A stretch of DNA of 64,000 bases from Corbicula japonica (Eukaryota > Mollusca > Bivalvia > Venerida > Cyrenidae): contig JAZAYU010000114.1 in assembly GCA_038501625.1 (NCBI GenBank), forward strand, positions 1,550,001 through 1,614,000. Direction: 5' to 3'. A program made the translations under genes and the position numbers. Below the pieces are notes generated by a model, which worked only from the letters and a program-made list of their open reading frames with translations, ran no database searches and had not been told where the DNA came from. Positions 35,304 through 47,599 of this stretch are shown here, piece by piece. Each line of letters opens with the position of its first letter. Positions within the stretch are counted from its first letter, which is position 1.

Positions 35304-35857
35304 AACAAAAATAAAAAGTATCCTCTTTTATGCTTTTATTCTCATTAGCATATTTTTATTTAATCAGGAACGCTTTGAATGATGTTTTGTTAGTTAATCT
35401 CAGTTGTTTTTAAGTTAAATTGTTCATGAATAAAAACTTCCACACCAAGACCTGAGAAACTGCCAATCGAATAACAATTAAACATGGATTACAAAACGCT
35501 ACATATTCAAGTTAAAGGGAGGTAATTGGAAATGTTTGGAATTTCTAGCGTTGTTTATCGAGGACCAGTTGTGTTATTGGTGAATATTTTGTGATTTTAT
35601 TGATCCACAAGAGGCAGAGAGAGAGTGATTCAATTCAAATAAATGTTAATATTTCAAAGAATCGCTAACATTTTACTGAAACCCTTATTATAACAAAGGG
35701 AAAGATAACTAAGTTGTGGCTGCAGATTTTCAAGAGTACTTAATCCCTCTGAAATGATATCAGAAAAGCAAATTTGTACACATATATAGAATTTTGAGTT
35801 TTCGTTTTCAAATTTTACAAAATTTAAAATAGGCAAGTGGATACTTTTATTTTTGTT
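35304..35857. mobile_element. MITE-like element, left of two abutting copies
   Basis: Ends are AACAAAAATAAAAAGTATCC (35304-35323) and GGATACTTTTATTTTTGTT (35839-35857), near-perfect inverted repeats. The interior aligns in the same direction to the next copy (AATCAGGAACGCTTTGAATG, GTCGAATAACAATTAA-like, AAAGGGAGGTAATTGGAAAT, AACAAAGGGAAAGATAA). No transposase is encoded. Confidence 0.8.
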
Positions 35858-35865
35858 GAGTGCTC

Positions 35866-36406
35866 AACAAAAATCAAAAGTATCCACTTTCCTTTCTTAA
35901 ATTTTATAAAATGTGAAAATGAAAACAAAAAAATCATATTTTCATTTAATCAGGTACGCTTTGAATGGTGTTTTGTTAGTTAATCTCAGTTTTTCAAGTT
36001 TAGTTGTTCGTGAACATAATTTTCCGCACCTGAGCAACTGTCAGTCGAATAACAATTAATAATGGATTAAAAAAATTCATATTCATTTAAAAGGGAGGTA
36101 ATTGGAAATTGATTGAATTTTCAGCGATGTTTATCGATGACTAGTTGTTTCATTATTATTGCTATGTGATTTTATTGATCAAAAGCGGTAGAGAAAATTG
36201 ATTTTATTCAAAAGATGCAAATACTTTAAAACGTCACTGACTTTTCCCTGAAACCCTAATTATAACAAAGGGAAAGATAAATTAGTAGTTGCTGTAGATT
36301 TTCAAGAACACTTTACCTCTTTGCAATGATAACAGATATGCAAATTTGTTCACATATAGAACAAATGAGTATATAAGCATAAAAACTGGATACTTTTATT
36401 TTTGTT
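35866..36406. mobile_element. MITE-like element, right of two abutting copies
   Basis: Ends are AACAAAAATCAAAAGTATCC (35866-35885) and GGATACTTTTATTTTTGTT (36388-36406). The interior is a diverged direct copy of the left element. Between the two elements TTGAG-TG-CTCAA leaves only a 2-base centre, making a 50-bp palindromic junction at 35834-35888. The outermost ends also extend as ATATACT (35297) and AGTATAT (36408). Confidence 0.8.
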
Positions 36407-36409
36407 CAG

Positions 36410-37530
36410 TATATATGTACGTCTTAGAGTCTGCACCAAATTGCCAGCTGGTATAAGTATGTTCAAATGTTGTATAGAACTAATATGCTGCAAAAAATTA
36501 TATTTTTGCATTTAACTTTATATTTTGTTTTAATTCATTCTAATTCTGTTGTTAATTCTCAAATATGTTAAGAACTTATATATAAACATTTACTACATGT
36601 AATCAAATGCCAATCATTGTTTATAACACATTGATCTCAATCAATATTTATTCACAATATGAAAGAATTTGCCTTCTGTGACTTCATGTACATTTTGACA
36701 CTTGTATTGTTTACTTAAAAATTGATTACAAAATATGGTTTCTAGCTAATGTCTCAAAATGTCAGAGATTAATGAATGGCCCTACATGTATAAACAGGCC
36801 ATGAAAAGCATTTTAAGGATGAAATGAATTTTGCATTCTAAAGTAACAGAACGGATTTTACCTTTTTCTGTGACAGTTGGATTAACCACTGTGCGCCAAG
36901 TCATAATAAATTTATAATCTATATTGTTAAATTTTAACCTTTGATCAACAACTGTTACTTTATAAACTACGACAGAATAAAACGTTAAAAACAATAAAGA
37001 GTTGTGTGATCAATCATAAAAAGGGGACTCCTGCATCACCGATCCTTCATAACAGAACTCTGAAGACACCCTTTCACTTTACAATGTAATACGCTTCGTT
37101 TATTCTATCTGTTTGTGTATTTTGCATCTTTATCCCCTTTATCTTATTGTTAAAAAGGGGGATTTTTAACGCGTTATTTACTTCGTCTTCAAATATTTCC
37201 AAAATGCCTGTGAAACTAGCAGGGTAAAAGCATCTAGGGTCCATTGACGAAACGTTTTAATTGTTTTAAATTGCGTCCTATTATTATTAACACCTGGAAC
37301 ATGTACAGTCTTAATATGAAAACTTAACTGAATTTATCAAATACCGATGGACAAGCAAGGACTATAACTCGCTCCTGTTTAGTGACACGATGCAACGGGC
37401 ACATATGTACGCATCAGCCAAGTGTCATAAAAATAAACAGGTTCTCGTAATCTCTCAATAAACAGGAAATTTGGGGGGTCCGTTGTAGACCAAGTTTGTG
37501 CATATGTGATTATCTAAATCCGGTTTTTAA
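36410..37530. other. Intergenic; nothing assigned
   Basis: No exon, tandem repeat or inverted repeat of note was seen. Confidence 0.4.
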
Positions 37531-37534
37531 TATT

Positions 37535-38540
37535 ATAATGTTATTAATCAAGTGAATTCATATTGGCCTTGTTATTGGGTCAAGGGTAGTCATATTGGCC
37601 CGAGGCCGAAGGCCGAGGGCTAATATGACTGCCCGAGACCCAATAACAAGGCCAATATGAATTCACTTGATTAATGACAATTTTATTAATTAACACAATA
37701 TTCATAGTTCTAGACTTGCTAATTTACTGGCCTGAAGAGATGAAGTGTCAACTCTGATTCTAATGTCTGGCATCTTCAATGAGTCTATGTCCAGTAGTGA
37801 CCTGGCTGATATAAGCTACCATGGAGATGCAGATATGAAGGTTGTTTTGTTTTGAATATAAAAACAACATGAACATTCCTACACACTGTGGCAGCCAACT
37901 CTCTTGTTCTTCCAGTCTAAATTTAGTTCATATCCAAATATTTCCAAAAAAATTTCTTTTTTCGCACATTCCATCCACGAATTCCGCATGTAATACTCAA
38001 TTTATCATGTCTGTAAGTTATCCAAACGAAGCTTTGATCCTTTTTGCAAAATTTTTCTGAATATACTTGCTCAAATCAAGAGTAATCCCTTAAAAGTCAC
38101 TGTTTTTTAGTTTCAAGAATTCTTGCTGCAGACATCCGCATTGTTGTTGTACTGATGAGTTAGATAAACTCAAAGATTTTCATTACACAGAAAGAAACGA
38201 CCAAAAGCGGCAACATAGACTTATCCTCTGCCGCTTTGAATAAATGCACCTCGTGTCCAAAGTCACACTATCTATTATCATTTTTATCCATAAAAATTCG
38301 ACTTAGAAATTCCAAAATGGCGGCATTTTTGTTTTTAAAAGGAAGTGATTTAATCCATATTTGACCAGTTCATTATCCAATCAGAATCATGCGATCTCAT
38401 ATTGGCTCAGTAAAACCCGTATTGGCCCAGGTTATCTCGTATTGGCCCTGTTGAAATTTCATATGAATTGAGTGCAACCCATATAAGGTGGACCGAATTG
38501 TACATATTGTGTCAATATTGTTTTAGTTAATTAATAATAA
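37535..38540 (+). repeat. Hairpin-headed 1-kb dispersed repeat, copy 2
   Basis: The head hairpin (TTAATCAAGTGAATTCATAT to ATATGAATTCACTTGATTAA, about 37542-37675) has the centre GGCCGAAGGCCGAGGGC. The body matches copy 1 from GCCTGAAGA to GTTTTAGTTAATTAATAA. The open frame 37842-38060 is not kept in copy 1. Confidence 0.85.
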
Positions 38541-38544
38541 TTTA

Positions 38545-39840
38545 TATAATTGTAAAACCCGTTCTAACGTCAGTTAAATTTAGGTTTCATTTAATTAGGA
38601 TGTTTTGCCTGAAAATCCAGATAAAATCCCGTTATTTGGCAGGTCTGCGGACATTTTACATGTAACTTCATTCCACATCATTTCGGTAATACATAAATTT
38701 TATTTATGTGAGTAAAACTTATGTCTCATTGACTATGGTTGACAGTTTTGGAAATAAGGATATTTATAATAAAATGAATACGATTTATAAATAAAACATG
38801 ATCGGCCATTTCACCGCTACAAAATGTAGGTATAGAAATATCTTTGAATGCTAAACCGGCACCAAATACAACCGTGATACATTTCAAAATTCATCCGTTT
38901 ATCTCCAATTTAGAGAGATCGTGTAACATAAAATATATATCACGAAGTAAAGGCATTTTGACAGAAAAACTTGAGGCTCTAAAATATGTATCTGTGGCAA
39001 ACTGTACAGTAACATGTAATCCACATTGTTTTTGTTTTCATACAAGACTTCCTGATTTAAAGTGGCAACCACGTCTGTGATGGTTTCACGCCTTTCACAG
39101 TCAAATCTTGTCGACCAGTGTATTTTAAGCCTGTAATATTTTGAAATTCAAAACCGTGATCATGTCTGTTTATTCTGTAAGCAATGTCAATATTTTCGTA
39201 CTTAAGCGTACGTAGCATGCGCAACATTTGAAAGAACTCTATTCTTCGTGAATATCTTGGAATACATTTTGTCCAAAAATGACTTAAGTAGAAAACATGT
39301 TATCATTTTGTACAATAAATAATTTGTAACGAAAAGACGTTCTTGTCATGTTTTCCCGTGTTATCTAATAATGGGATTATCTGTTTGATATTAAGATCCA
39401 GGTACAAGAATCCCATTGGACGGAGTCTTGGAAAAATCAAATAACTTCATTTATTTAAAATACTTTTTTGTTTAATTTTCAAACACATTTTCCACCTGTG
39501 TAGTGGGTAACTACGGTTCCAAAAAGCACCGGGCACACAGATGATTATCGCTGGCTTCACTGCATAGCTATATAAGATATCTTGATTTAATATACAAGGC
39601 ACCAAAAAAATCATAAATACTGTGCCAGGAAATTTCCTATCTGTCAAATTCGTTTCAGTTCATCCGCTAATCCAGTTTCATTTCAGCTTTAGATCTAAGA
39701 CAACAGCGTCAATGTTGAAAGTGTAGGACATTCTTAACAACGATGTATAATGAACAATTTCCAGCATGTATTTTCTACTTAAGTATTCACGATTTGATTT
39801 GAAAATTTTCACTTCCGTATTTGTTTGTATTTGTTGTTGG
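38545..39840. other. Intergenic; nothing assigned
   Basis: The open frame 38844-39080 (78 codons) has no recognisable domain. No repeat structure was seen. Confidence 0.35.
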
Positions 39841-39842
39841 CT

Positions 39843-42200
39843 AATTACCTGTAAATAGTCGACTGAATTTCAGACAATGGCTGACACAAAATAGTACCAA
39901 TTTTTTGCCTTTTAGGGGCATTAAATGGCTAGTATGGCCTGAATGGACCATGTTTAGTAAATGACATGTCTTTACTGACACACTGATAGCAAATTCATGT
40001 TTGGAAAATGTAGTATATGAAAAAGGCCCTGGTTTTAGGATGTCATATGTAAAACAGCTTTGAAGTTCACACAGAAGTGAAAAAAAACAGCCCACCGGTT
40101 TCAAGATGTCGAAGTTCTTTTAATTGATACATGGCCCCTACTTTTCTTGCTGGAAATGGACAGTAGAAACACTTAGCTTCAAAAGCATGTAAGTTAGCCT
40201 TTTATCAAATGGTACCAGCTATGATTGCCAGCCTTTTGAAACATGTCATGTTAACTATAGTATATATTAGGGAGTATATTTAGAGACCTTACAAGTACAA
40301 GTGGAGGGCAGCATATGAATAATAATAGTGTCTGCAATGATATTTTCCAATGAAATTGAGTGCTGCTCATTTTATGCAAATTTGAAAGTCAGAAATCAAA
40401 ATAACTGTGTTGCATTAGGCAGAATGGGGTTTTAATTAGGTTTGGAGTCAATTATAACTATATTTGCCTTAAAAAGGCCAAAAAATGATACCCTGTTTGG
40501 CTTATTATACATAATGTCAGCTTAAAAGGTGAGTTACTTTAAGAAGTTGAGATGTTTTACTATTATTCATAATCATGTATTTGAGAAATTTGATGCTTTT
40601 CCATTTTTATTTGCCAGAAATTAATTCTTAGGTTTAGCCGCTTTGACCGCAAACGCATACCAGAATAGGTTGGAAGACTCATCATACCGAGTTCATTTTA
40701 CCAACTGAAAGCTGAAACTTGGTAGATATATTGCAAATATCATAATATTGAATAAAAACAGAATATATCAGATAACGAAAGACAAATTTTTTTATAGGTT
40801 TATTACCTATAAATAGTCCACTGAATGTTCCTACTCGGGCAAGTCAGATTATGGCTGACACTAAATAGTCCCATTTTTTGCCTTTTTGGGGCATTAAATG
40901 GCTAGTATGGCCTGATCGAACATGTTTAGTAAATGACATGCGTTTACTGACACACTGATAGCAAATTTATGTTTGGAAAATGTAGAATATGAAAAAGGCC
41001 CTGGTTTTAGGATGGCAAAACAGTTTTAAAGTTCAAACAGAAGTGTAAAAAAACAGACCAGCTGTTTCAATGTGTCTCTGTTAATCGATGCATGGGGGTT
41101 ACTTTCCTTGCTGGAAATGCACAGTAGAAACACTTAGCTTCAAAAGCATGTAAGTTAGCGCTTTATCAAATGGTACCAGCTATGATTGCCAGCCTTTTGA
41201 AACATGTCATGTTAACTATAGTATATATTAGGGAGTACATTTAGAGACCTTACAAGTACAAGTGGAGGGCAGCATGTGAATAATAATAGTGTCTGCAATG
41301 ATATTTTCCAATGAAATTGAGTGCTGCTCATTTTATGCAAATTTGAAAGTCAGAAATCAAAATAACTGTGTTGCATTAGGCAGAATGGGGTTTTAATTAG
41401 GTTTGGAGTCAATTATAACTATATTTTCTTTAAAAAGGCCAAAAAATGATACCCTGTTTGGCTTATTATACATAATGTCAGCTTAAAAGTTGAGTTACTT
41501 TAAGAAGTTGAGATGTTTTACTATTATTCATAATCATGTATTTGAGAAATTTGATGCTTTTCCATTTTTATTTGCCAGAAATTAATTCTTAGGTTTAGCC
41601 GCTTTGACCGCAAACGCATACCAGAATAGGTTGGAAGACTCATCATACCGAGTTCATTTACCAACTGAAAGCTGAAACTTGGTAGATATATTGCAAATAT
41701 CATAATATTGAATAAAAACAGAATATATCAGATAACGAAAGACACAATTTTTTATAGGTTAATTACCTATAAATAGTCCACTGAATGTTCCTACTCGGGC
41801 AAGTCAGATTATGGCTGACACTAAATAGTCCCATTTTTTTTGCCTTTTTGGGGCATTAAATGGCTAGTATGGCCTGAATGGAACATGTTTAGTAAATGAC
41901 ATGCGTTTACTGACACACTGATAGCAAATTTATGTTTGGAAAATGTAGAATATGAAAAAGGCCCTGGTTTTAGGATAGCAAAACAGTTTTAAAGTTCAAA
42001 CAGAAGTGTAAAAAAACAGACCACCTGTTTCAAGGTGTCTCTGTTAATCGATGCATGACCCCTACTTTCCTTGCTGGAAATGCACAGAAGAAACACTTAG
42101 CTTCAAAAGCATGTAAGTTAGCGCTTTATCACATGGTACCAGCTATGATTGCCAGCCTTTTGAAACATGTCATGTTTACTATAGTTTATATTGGGAAGGC
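39843..42200 (+). repeat. Tandem array of a 960-bp unit, about 2.5 copies
   Basis: ATTACCTGTAAATAG at 39843, ATTACCTATAAATAG at 40803 and again at 41762 mark unit starts 959-960 bases apart. Blocks such as GGGGCATTAAATGGCTAGTA, TTAGTAAATGACATG, AAAAGGCCCTGGTTTTAGGA and GTTAACTATAGTATATATTA recur in each. Copies 2 and 3 are more alike than either is to copy 1; the third stops near 42190. There is no open frame of note. Confidence 0.92.
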
Positions 42201-42409
42201 TATTTACAGGTATTACACCTGTTGTTGAAGGAGTGGTCTAAAATCCAAACCTTAACAACGTAGACTGTTACACACTTTGTATATACATACTGGTACTACC
42301 GATTGATATATTTCGTGTAAGAGATTTCTAAAAATTTGAAAATGCTATCAAAATATTCGACGAATCATTTAATTTGCATATGCCACAAATGCCAAAGAAT
42401 GCAAGTTTT

Positions 42410-42510
42410 ACGATGCACGTTAGACTATTAGACGCACGATAAACGATAGACGGACGCACAATACACGATAAATGAACGCACGATAGACGTAAGACGGACG
42501 CACGATACAC
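42410..42510. repeat. Short minisatellite of GACGGACGCACGATA type
   Basis: GACGCACGATAAACGATAGAC, GACGGACGCACAATACACG and GACGGACGCACGATACACG follow each other. The minus-strand open frame over it is a repeat translation. Confidence 0.7.
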
Positions 42511-42674
42511 GCAAATGTTTTAGCTTTAAACTTTCACAGTACTGTCATTTTAAAAAATACGTTCTGTTCACATGAAATTTATTATTTTTAATTTTCAGGA
42601 TAATAAGTAGCAAGAAAAGGTATTTAGAAATAAATATGCTAGTATTTTTAGAAAACTTGCTATAAAAAATAACT

Positions 42675-42831
42675 TAAGGATTGAATCGATATTTGATGTT
42701 TTTCATTTGGGTATGGAAAACAGTTGGTCTGTTTAAAGTGTGTGAAGCCCGAAGGGCTTCACGCATACTTTAAACAATCCAACTGTTTTTCATACCCAAA
42801 TGAAAAACATCAAATATCGATTCAATCCTTA
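42675..42831. repeat. Long palindrome, about 73-bp arms
   Basis: TAAGGATTGAATCGATATTT to AAATATCGATTCAATCCTTA, with few mismatches and the centre GAAGCCC-GAA-GGGCTTC. It forms one end of the segment inserted in the orphan flank. Confidence 0.93.
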
Positions 42832-43445
42832 TACTCACACACATAAATACTCTCATTAATACAGAAATTATTAGAAGAATTTATAATATAACGGCTTTTT
42901 CTTATGGCTGTTAGAACAGCCACGTTCACGACAAAGTGAATGACGACAAGCTTTTTCGCAACAACTCGTGGCAAAACGTGCATGCTCTGCGACGTCACAC
43001 GTCAAAACAATGTGCAACGTCCAATAAACTGCGAACGGTTTTTCTGGAGCCACGCCTTTTAAACAATTACGTCACACTATTCACCATTAGAAATTATGAT
43101 TCCTTAGGTGAATAAGACTTCATCGTAGAGAATGAAGTTGAAGTGTAAATATAAGAAAATAGTAACGCCTGAGGTAATGAACTTTATCTATACACACGTG
43201 ATTGAAATTTTGCTAATATTATTTTAATTGTACATGTTATGTAAATTTTAAATTATTACATTGTTTACGTGGCGCGTAGTAAACGGCACTTTGATAAAAA
43301 GTATGGGAGAGGGCGTCCACAACCGTTGTTAGTGCACAAGAACAAAAACAATGCTCCAAATTCAAATAAACTTAAAGGAGAGGTGGTCTTTTATATACGA
43401 GTACAGTGTACTAGATATGTAAAAATATTTGTTCAGTTTAAATGA

Positions 43446-43450
43446 TGGGA

Positions 43451-43483
<33 letters not shown>

Positions 43484-43560
43484 TATAATTATAATTATAA
43501 TTATAATAATAATAATAATAATAATATAATTATTATTATTATTATATTAATAATAATGAG
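43446..43560. repeat. AAT / AATT / ATT microsatellite, self-complementary
   Basis: AAT units pass through TTATAA-type units into ATTATT units. It is the counterpart of the microsatellite at 5626-5780 in the duplicated flank. Confidence 0.9.
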
Positions 43561-44299
43561 ACTAAGGTGGTGATTAAGATAAAGAAAAGTAATAATAACA
43601 ATTATAACACTTTCATTTAATCTTGATTTTAAGAGTATAACATATTTGACAGAGCCATCTTATTACAATCATGAATATTTTATAATAAAAAAATTGATTA
43701 AAATGATTTAAGACAATATTATGTCAGTGAAAATAGAGCAAATGAAATTGTTTAAAAAGATATCAATTATTAGAAAGGGTAAATGGCCCAATCATCTATA
43801 ACATATCAGGGCTTTTTTCCTTCTTTAGTAGAGGCCGTTTACAGGCGTCTTCCCCATTCAAAATTTCTTTTAAAAGCATGTCGTATATGTTGTTTTTTTT
43901 TGCATTTCCCCTTTAGAGGCAAGCTACTTTTCTCCCATATTATAGGGTGCAGGCGCTTTCCCTTGGCAGTTAAAAAAAACACCATACATAAGTGCATGTG
44001 GCAATGTACTTCATTGTTATGTTACAATTCGTTATTTCTAGTAAACAAAATGGAAAAAATGAATTTAAAAGCACAGTAATAAAGTTATGTATTAATTGTT
44101 TGCTTTACAACTTAATTGTTTTTATTATAACCGTTCTTATTACCCGAGGCATGTTTCAATAGTTTGATATTTGATATTTATCTAACCTTTGTCAACATTG
44201 TTAAATTAATTTAAAATTGAAAACGTGTTGTGTAAAATGAAAACATTTATCAAAATGAATGTAAAAATACCTTATGACTTCAATTGAAAATCCCTACAT

Positions 44300-45850
44300 A
44301 TGCATTTTAATCCCTGAAAATGCACGATATTCGATCTAATTTTAGATATGTAGTGTCGGATTAAAACAAAAGGGTATGTCGTTTTTTATTTTTGTTTGTT
44401 AATGAATTAATGTTTAATTATATTATTTCAATCATAAAATTACGTAAAGGTTTGTCTGTTTTAATTATTGGATCACGGTTACCGTAGCAAATGTTTATAT
44501 TTCTAATATGCGTTTTGAGTATAACGGCATGGGATGCAGGAAATGGCGAAATGATCGCATGTAAATATGTTTGATATATATGTACGCACACGTATTACAC
44601 ATGTCACACGAAGCCGAGACTCATGAAGTGAAAATGTTCATCTGACTTGTTCGACGATATTTGTTTGCAGAAAATGCATGTTTTGTTTATTTAAAAGCAA
44701 TTCCGTGTGGGAACAGTTTAGAACGCGTTTTCATTGCTTTAACCGAGCTTTTTTCTCAGGTTCTGCTTGATGCACACTTCATTACCAGTGATGACGCAGT
44801 TGAGAACTTACGATCTTAACGTATAAAAACTTTCACTCAAATGGTGTTCGGTTATAGTCCCCTGGATGCGGTCATTTGTCAACAGTCTCGGTCCCCATTT
44901 AGCACAGACCATGCACATACCAAGGTTTTTTTTTATAAGTTATTGTTTGCTGCCTATCCAATGCTAAACCTACTGGCTACCTTCTGCAGTATTTCCCGAC
45001 AATCTTGCACGGTGAATACTCCAAAACCTGACTGTTACAAAGCTGGTTTTCTGTTTTCACGAAACTGAAAACCATAGCTTCACTGTAGTTATCAGTTTCA
45101 ATTACCCCCTTTATGGTAATATGCTAATTTCAAACCATGCAGAATGTCAAACATTGTAGATGACTGTATAGAGGCATACTTGTAGTATTCTTTTTGGGGG
45201 ATACGAATGGTATGTACTGTGTCTTTCTCTTGCATGGCAGGGTAGGCCCTGTCGGGATTTGTATGGTCTACATTTAAAATATAGAATGTGACATTCGGTC
45301 ATGCCCGAACATTTCCTTAGTAGAATATTTTATAAAAGATCGCCGTTCTTCAATTCTGAGACACATGTTTCAAATTCAAAATGAAATTACCGTATTCGAT
45401 GCAAACTTTCTAATGACTCGTGATAAAATCGAATCAGTTCATTAATGTACACAAAAGGGTAAAAACTCGTAACAAACAAATTGATTTGCGGAAGTAATTG
45501 TTATTTCCCTTTAAAATCACTATCGACCGCATCAACTGATTCATCGGGGAAGCATTTAACAGTTGAGGCGGTTGATACTGATTCTTTTTGGCTTTTATAA
45601 TAAAGAAAGAAAATAATTTAAAAGACAAAAAATAAAAATTTCTCAGTGATGGTTTTTGTTCATTTGTCCTCATTTAATAAATCAATATTTAAATATAAAA
45701 CTTTGTACATTGAAGCATTAAAGTAAGTAGGGGATTTTGTTAGCACTGGCTTCTTGATGCTTTGGGTTTTGTCAGTAGGGATATTGAAGTGTAGGAATTT
45801 GGTCAGTTCTCCTAAAAAGATTCTTTTGGATTTTGTGGTTGAAAAGATAC
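44300..45850. other. Intergenic; nothing assigned
   Basis: Only short frames without domains (44841-45068, 45434-45673). From 45725 to 45885 a loose motif GGATTTTG / GGGTTTTGTCA recurs about six times. Confidence 0.35.
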
Positions 45851-46135
45851 CTTAGGGGTTTTGTCAAAGGGGATTTTGACCGCACACTCTTGTTTTGACA
45901 TTTTCAATGGCCATTTATACCTGCTAATAATTTGTTTTACAGTTCACCCTACTTTTTCAGCCAATCACAACCCTTGCATTTTTGAATTTCTAGCTCGATT
46001 TATTTCATATATTGGGTTATTGGTGACACCAATAACTGACTTATTGAGTCAATATTGCGACTCAAGCTGTCAAATGTCAATCAAATCTGTCTGGCTCGCT
46101 CTCCGACATGAAAGGGGCGGGTGAACTGTAAGCAA

Positions 46136-46238
46136 GTTATAGTTCATATATTGTAATTGTATGCGAATTAAAACCTGCGTTCGCCTTCGGCTCACTTGGT
46201 TTTAATTTCGCATACAATTCCAATATATGAACTATAAC
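46136..46238. repeat. Palindrome, about 40-bp arms
   Basis: GTTATAGTTCATATATTG to CAATATATGAACTATAAC, with TGCGAATTAAAACC and GGTTTTAATTTCGCA inside and the centre CGCCTTCGGCTC. Few mismatches. Confidence 0.9.
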
Positions 46239-46239
46239 C

Positions 46240-47500
46240 TACACTTAATTATCACACTTCATAGAAAAAGCAACAATAACTGACAGCAATGTTTATTCTA
46301 TAACAAATACTAAAACCAATTAATAATGTTTAACCAGCCATTGAAATATGACAACTGCGCAAAACGCCATTTATTAATTTATGACAATCAAATTAAGACC
46401 AATTTTGACATGGCAGCTTTAAGAACACAATATAATTACGTGACTAATGTATACACAATACCTATAACAGATTATGGAAGACAGTCACGTGATACTTTGT
46501 TAATATTGACAATTATGATATCATTTTTCATATATGGACGAGTTGAATATTTTCCAGTTAGTAATTCTCGTGAAAGGAATATGGCAATATCAGATTTATA
46601 AAAAAGGCTTATTGAAAAACGATGTTTCACTTAAACTTGTCTGTCACCTAAATATATAGTTATCGTTAACTAACTACATGCACACCATTTTAACTGATTA
46701 CTGATATTTAAAAAGATCGTATACTCGTAGAAAGTAAAAAGAGTACTGTTACATAAGAGTTGGTTTATTATCATTTTTCCGTCAGAGCATTTCAGAATGG
46801 AATCATTAAAATAAATATCAAAATTATAGTTATTTATATTTGTAACCTGCTATTTAAAATAAATCTGTGTATCATGTGACTATATCACGTGACTCTACCC
46901 ATCACGAACAGTAACCTGCACTTCCTGATTGCAGGGGTGAAAGTTAGAAATTCTGAAAATCCTGAAAAATTGTCAATTTATATAGGGAAAATAAAGAAAA
47001 TCAACCACTTTTAGACACACAGAATCCTGAATTCATGAAAATCCTGAAAACTTTGACCCCTGTGATTGTGGATAGCAAATATCAAGTAAAAACTTAAAAG
47101 GTACACACAAAAACAAATCATCGCAATAACAACAAATATTTTCATAAAATCGACAGCATGGTGGCTGTTGAAAAAAAAAACGAACAGTTTTACTGCAGTA
47201 AATGAAAAGGGTGAAAGCAATGGAAAGCATGAAAAAAAACGTAAAAGTAAATGGATGGTCTGAGTGTGGGGTGGGGTGGGCCGTGGGGGTGGCCAAGGAT
47301 TGCACGACATCCAACCTAACACTTATTGATTTATTAAACATGGGTGTGATAAAAACCATAAAACAGTGACGAAATTAATTGTAAAATCAAAGTGCCATGT
47401 TAAGATTTTATATTAATTGTTATATTGATAAATACACTATCATAATAATAATATATGATATTAAACCGATGCTTGCATATTACTACAACTTTGCTGCTAC
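46240..47500. other. Intergenic; nothing assigned
   Basis: Two opposed CACGTGA sites (AGTCACGTGATAC at 46484 and TATCACGTGACTC at 46884) could be ends of a 410-bp element, but the match is too short to decide. Frames at 46326 and 47011-47359 show no domain. Confidence 0.35.
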
Positions 47501-47504
47501 TGCT

Positions 47505-47592
47505 GATCATCATCATCATCATCATCATCATTATCATCATCATCATCAATCATCATCAATCATCATCATCATCATTATCATTATCATCACCA
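47505..47592. repeat. CAT/ATC microsatellite
   Basis: Runs of ATC units broken by ATTATC and AATCATC variants. Confidence 0.92.
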
Positions 47593-47599
47593 CCAAATC

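Larger units (their letters stand above)
42545..44290. repeat. Orphan copy of the gene 1 upstream flank
   Basis: The segment matches 4785-6910 in order and orientation, but where the first exon of gene 1 should follow (below 42545) there is a minisatellite and the 960-bp array instead. An insertion of about 480 bp at 42675-43155 separates GCTATAAAAAATAAC from AAGAAAATAGTAACGCC, which are adjacent in the other copy. Confidence 0.8.

Noticed and set aside
47011..47359. Two overlapping minus-strand frames with Pro/His-rich starts
   Set aside because: No domain, no splice partners, and they overlap in different frames over a G-rich simple stretch.
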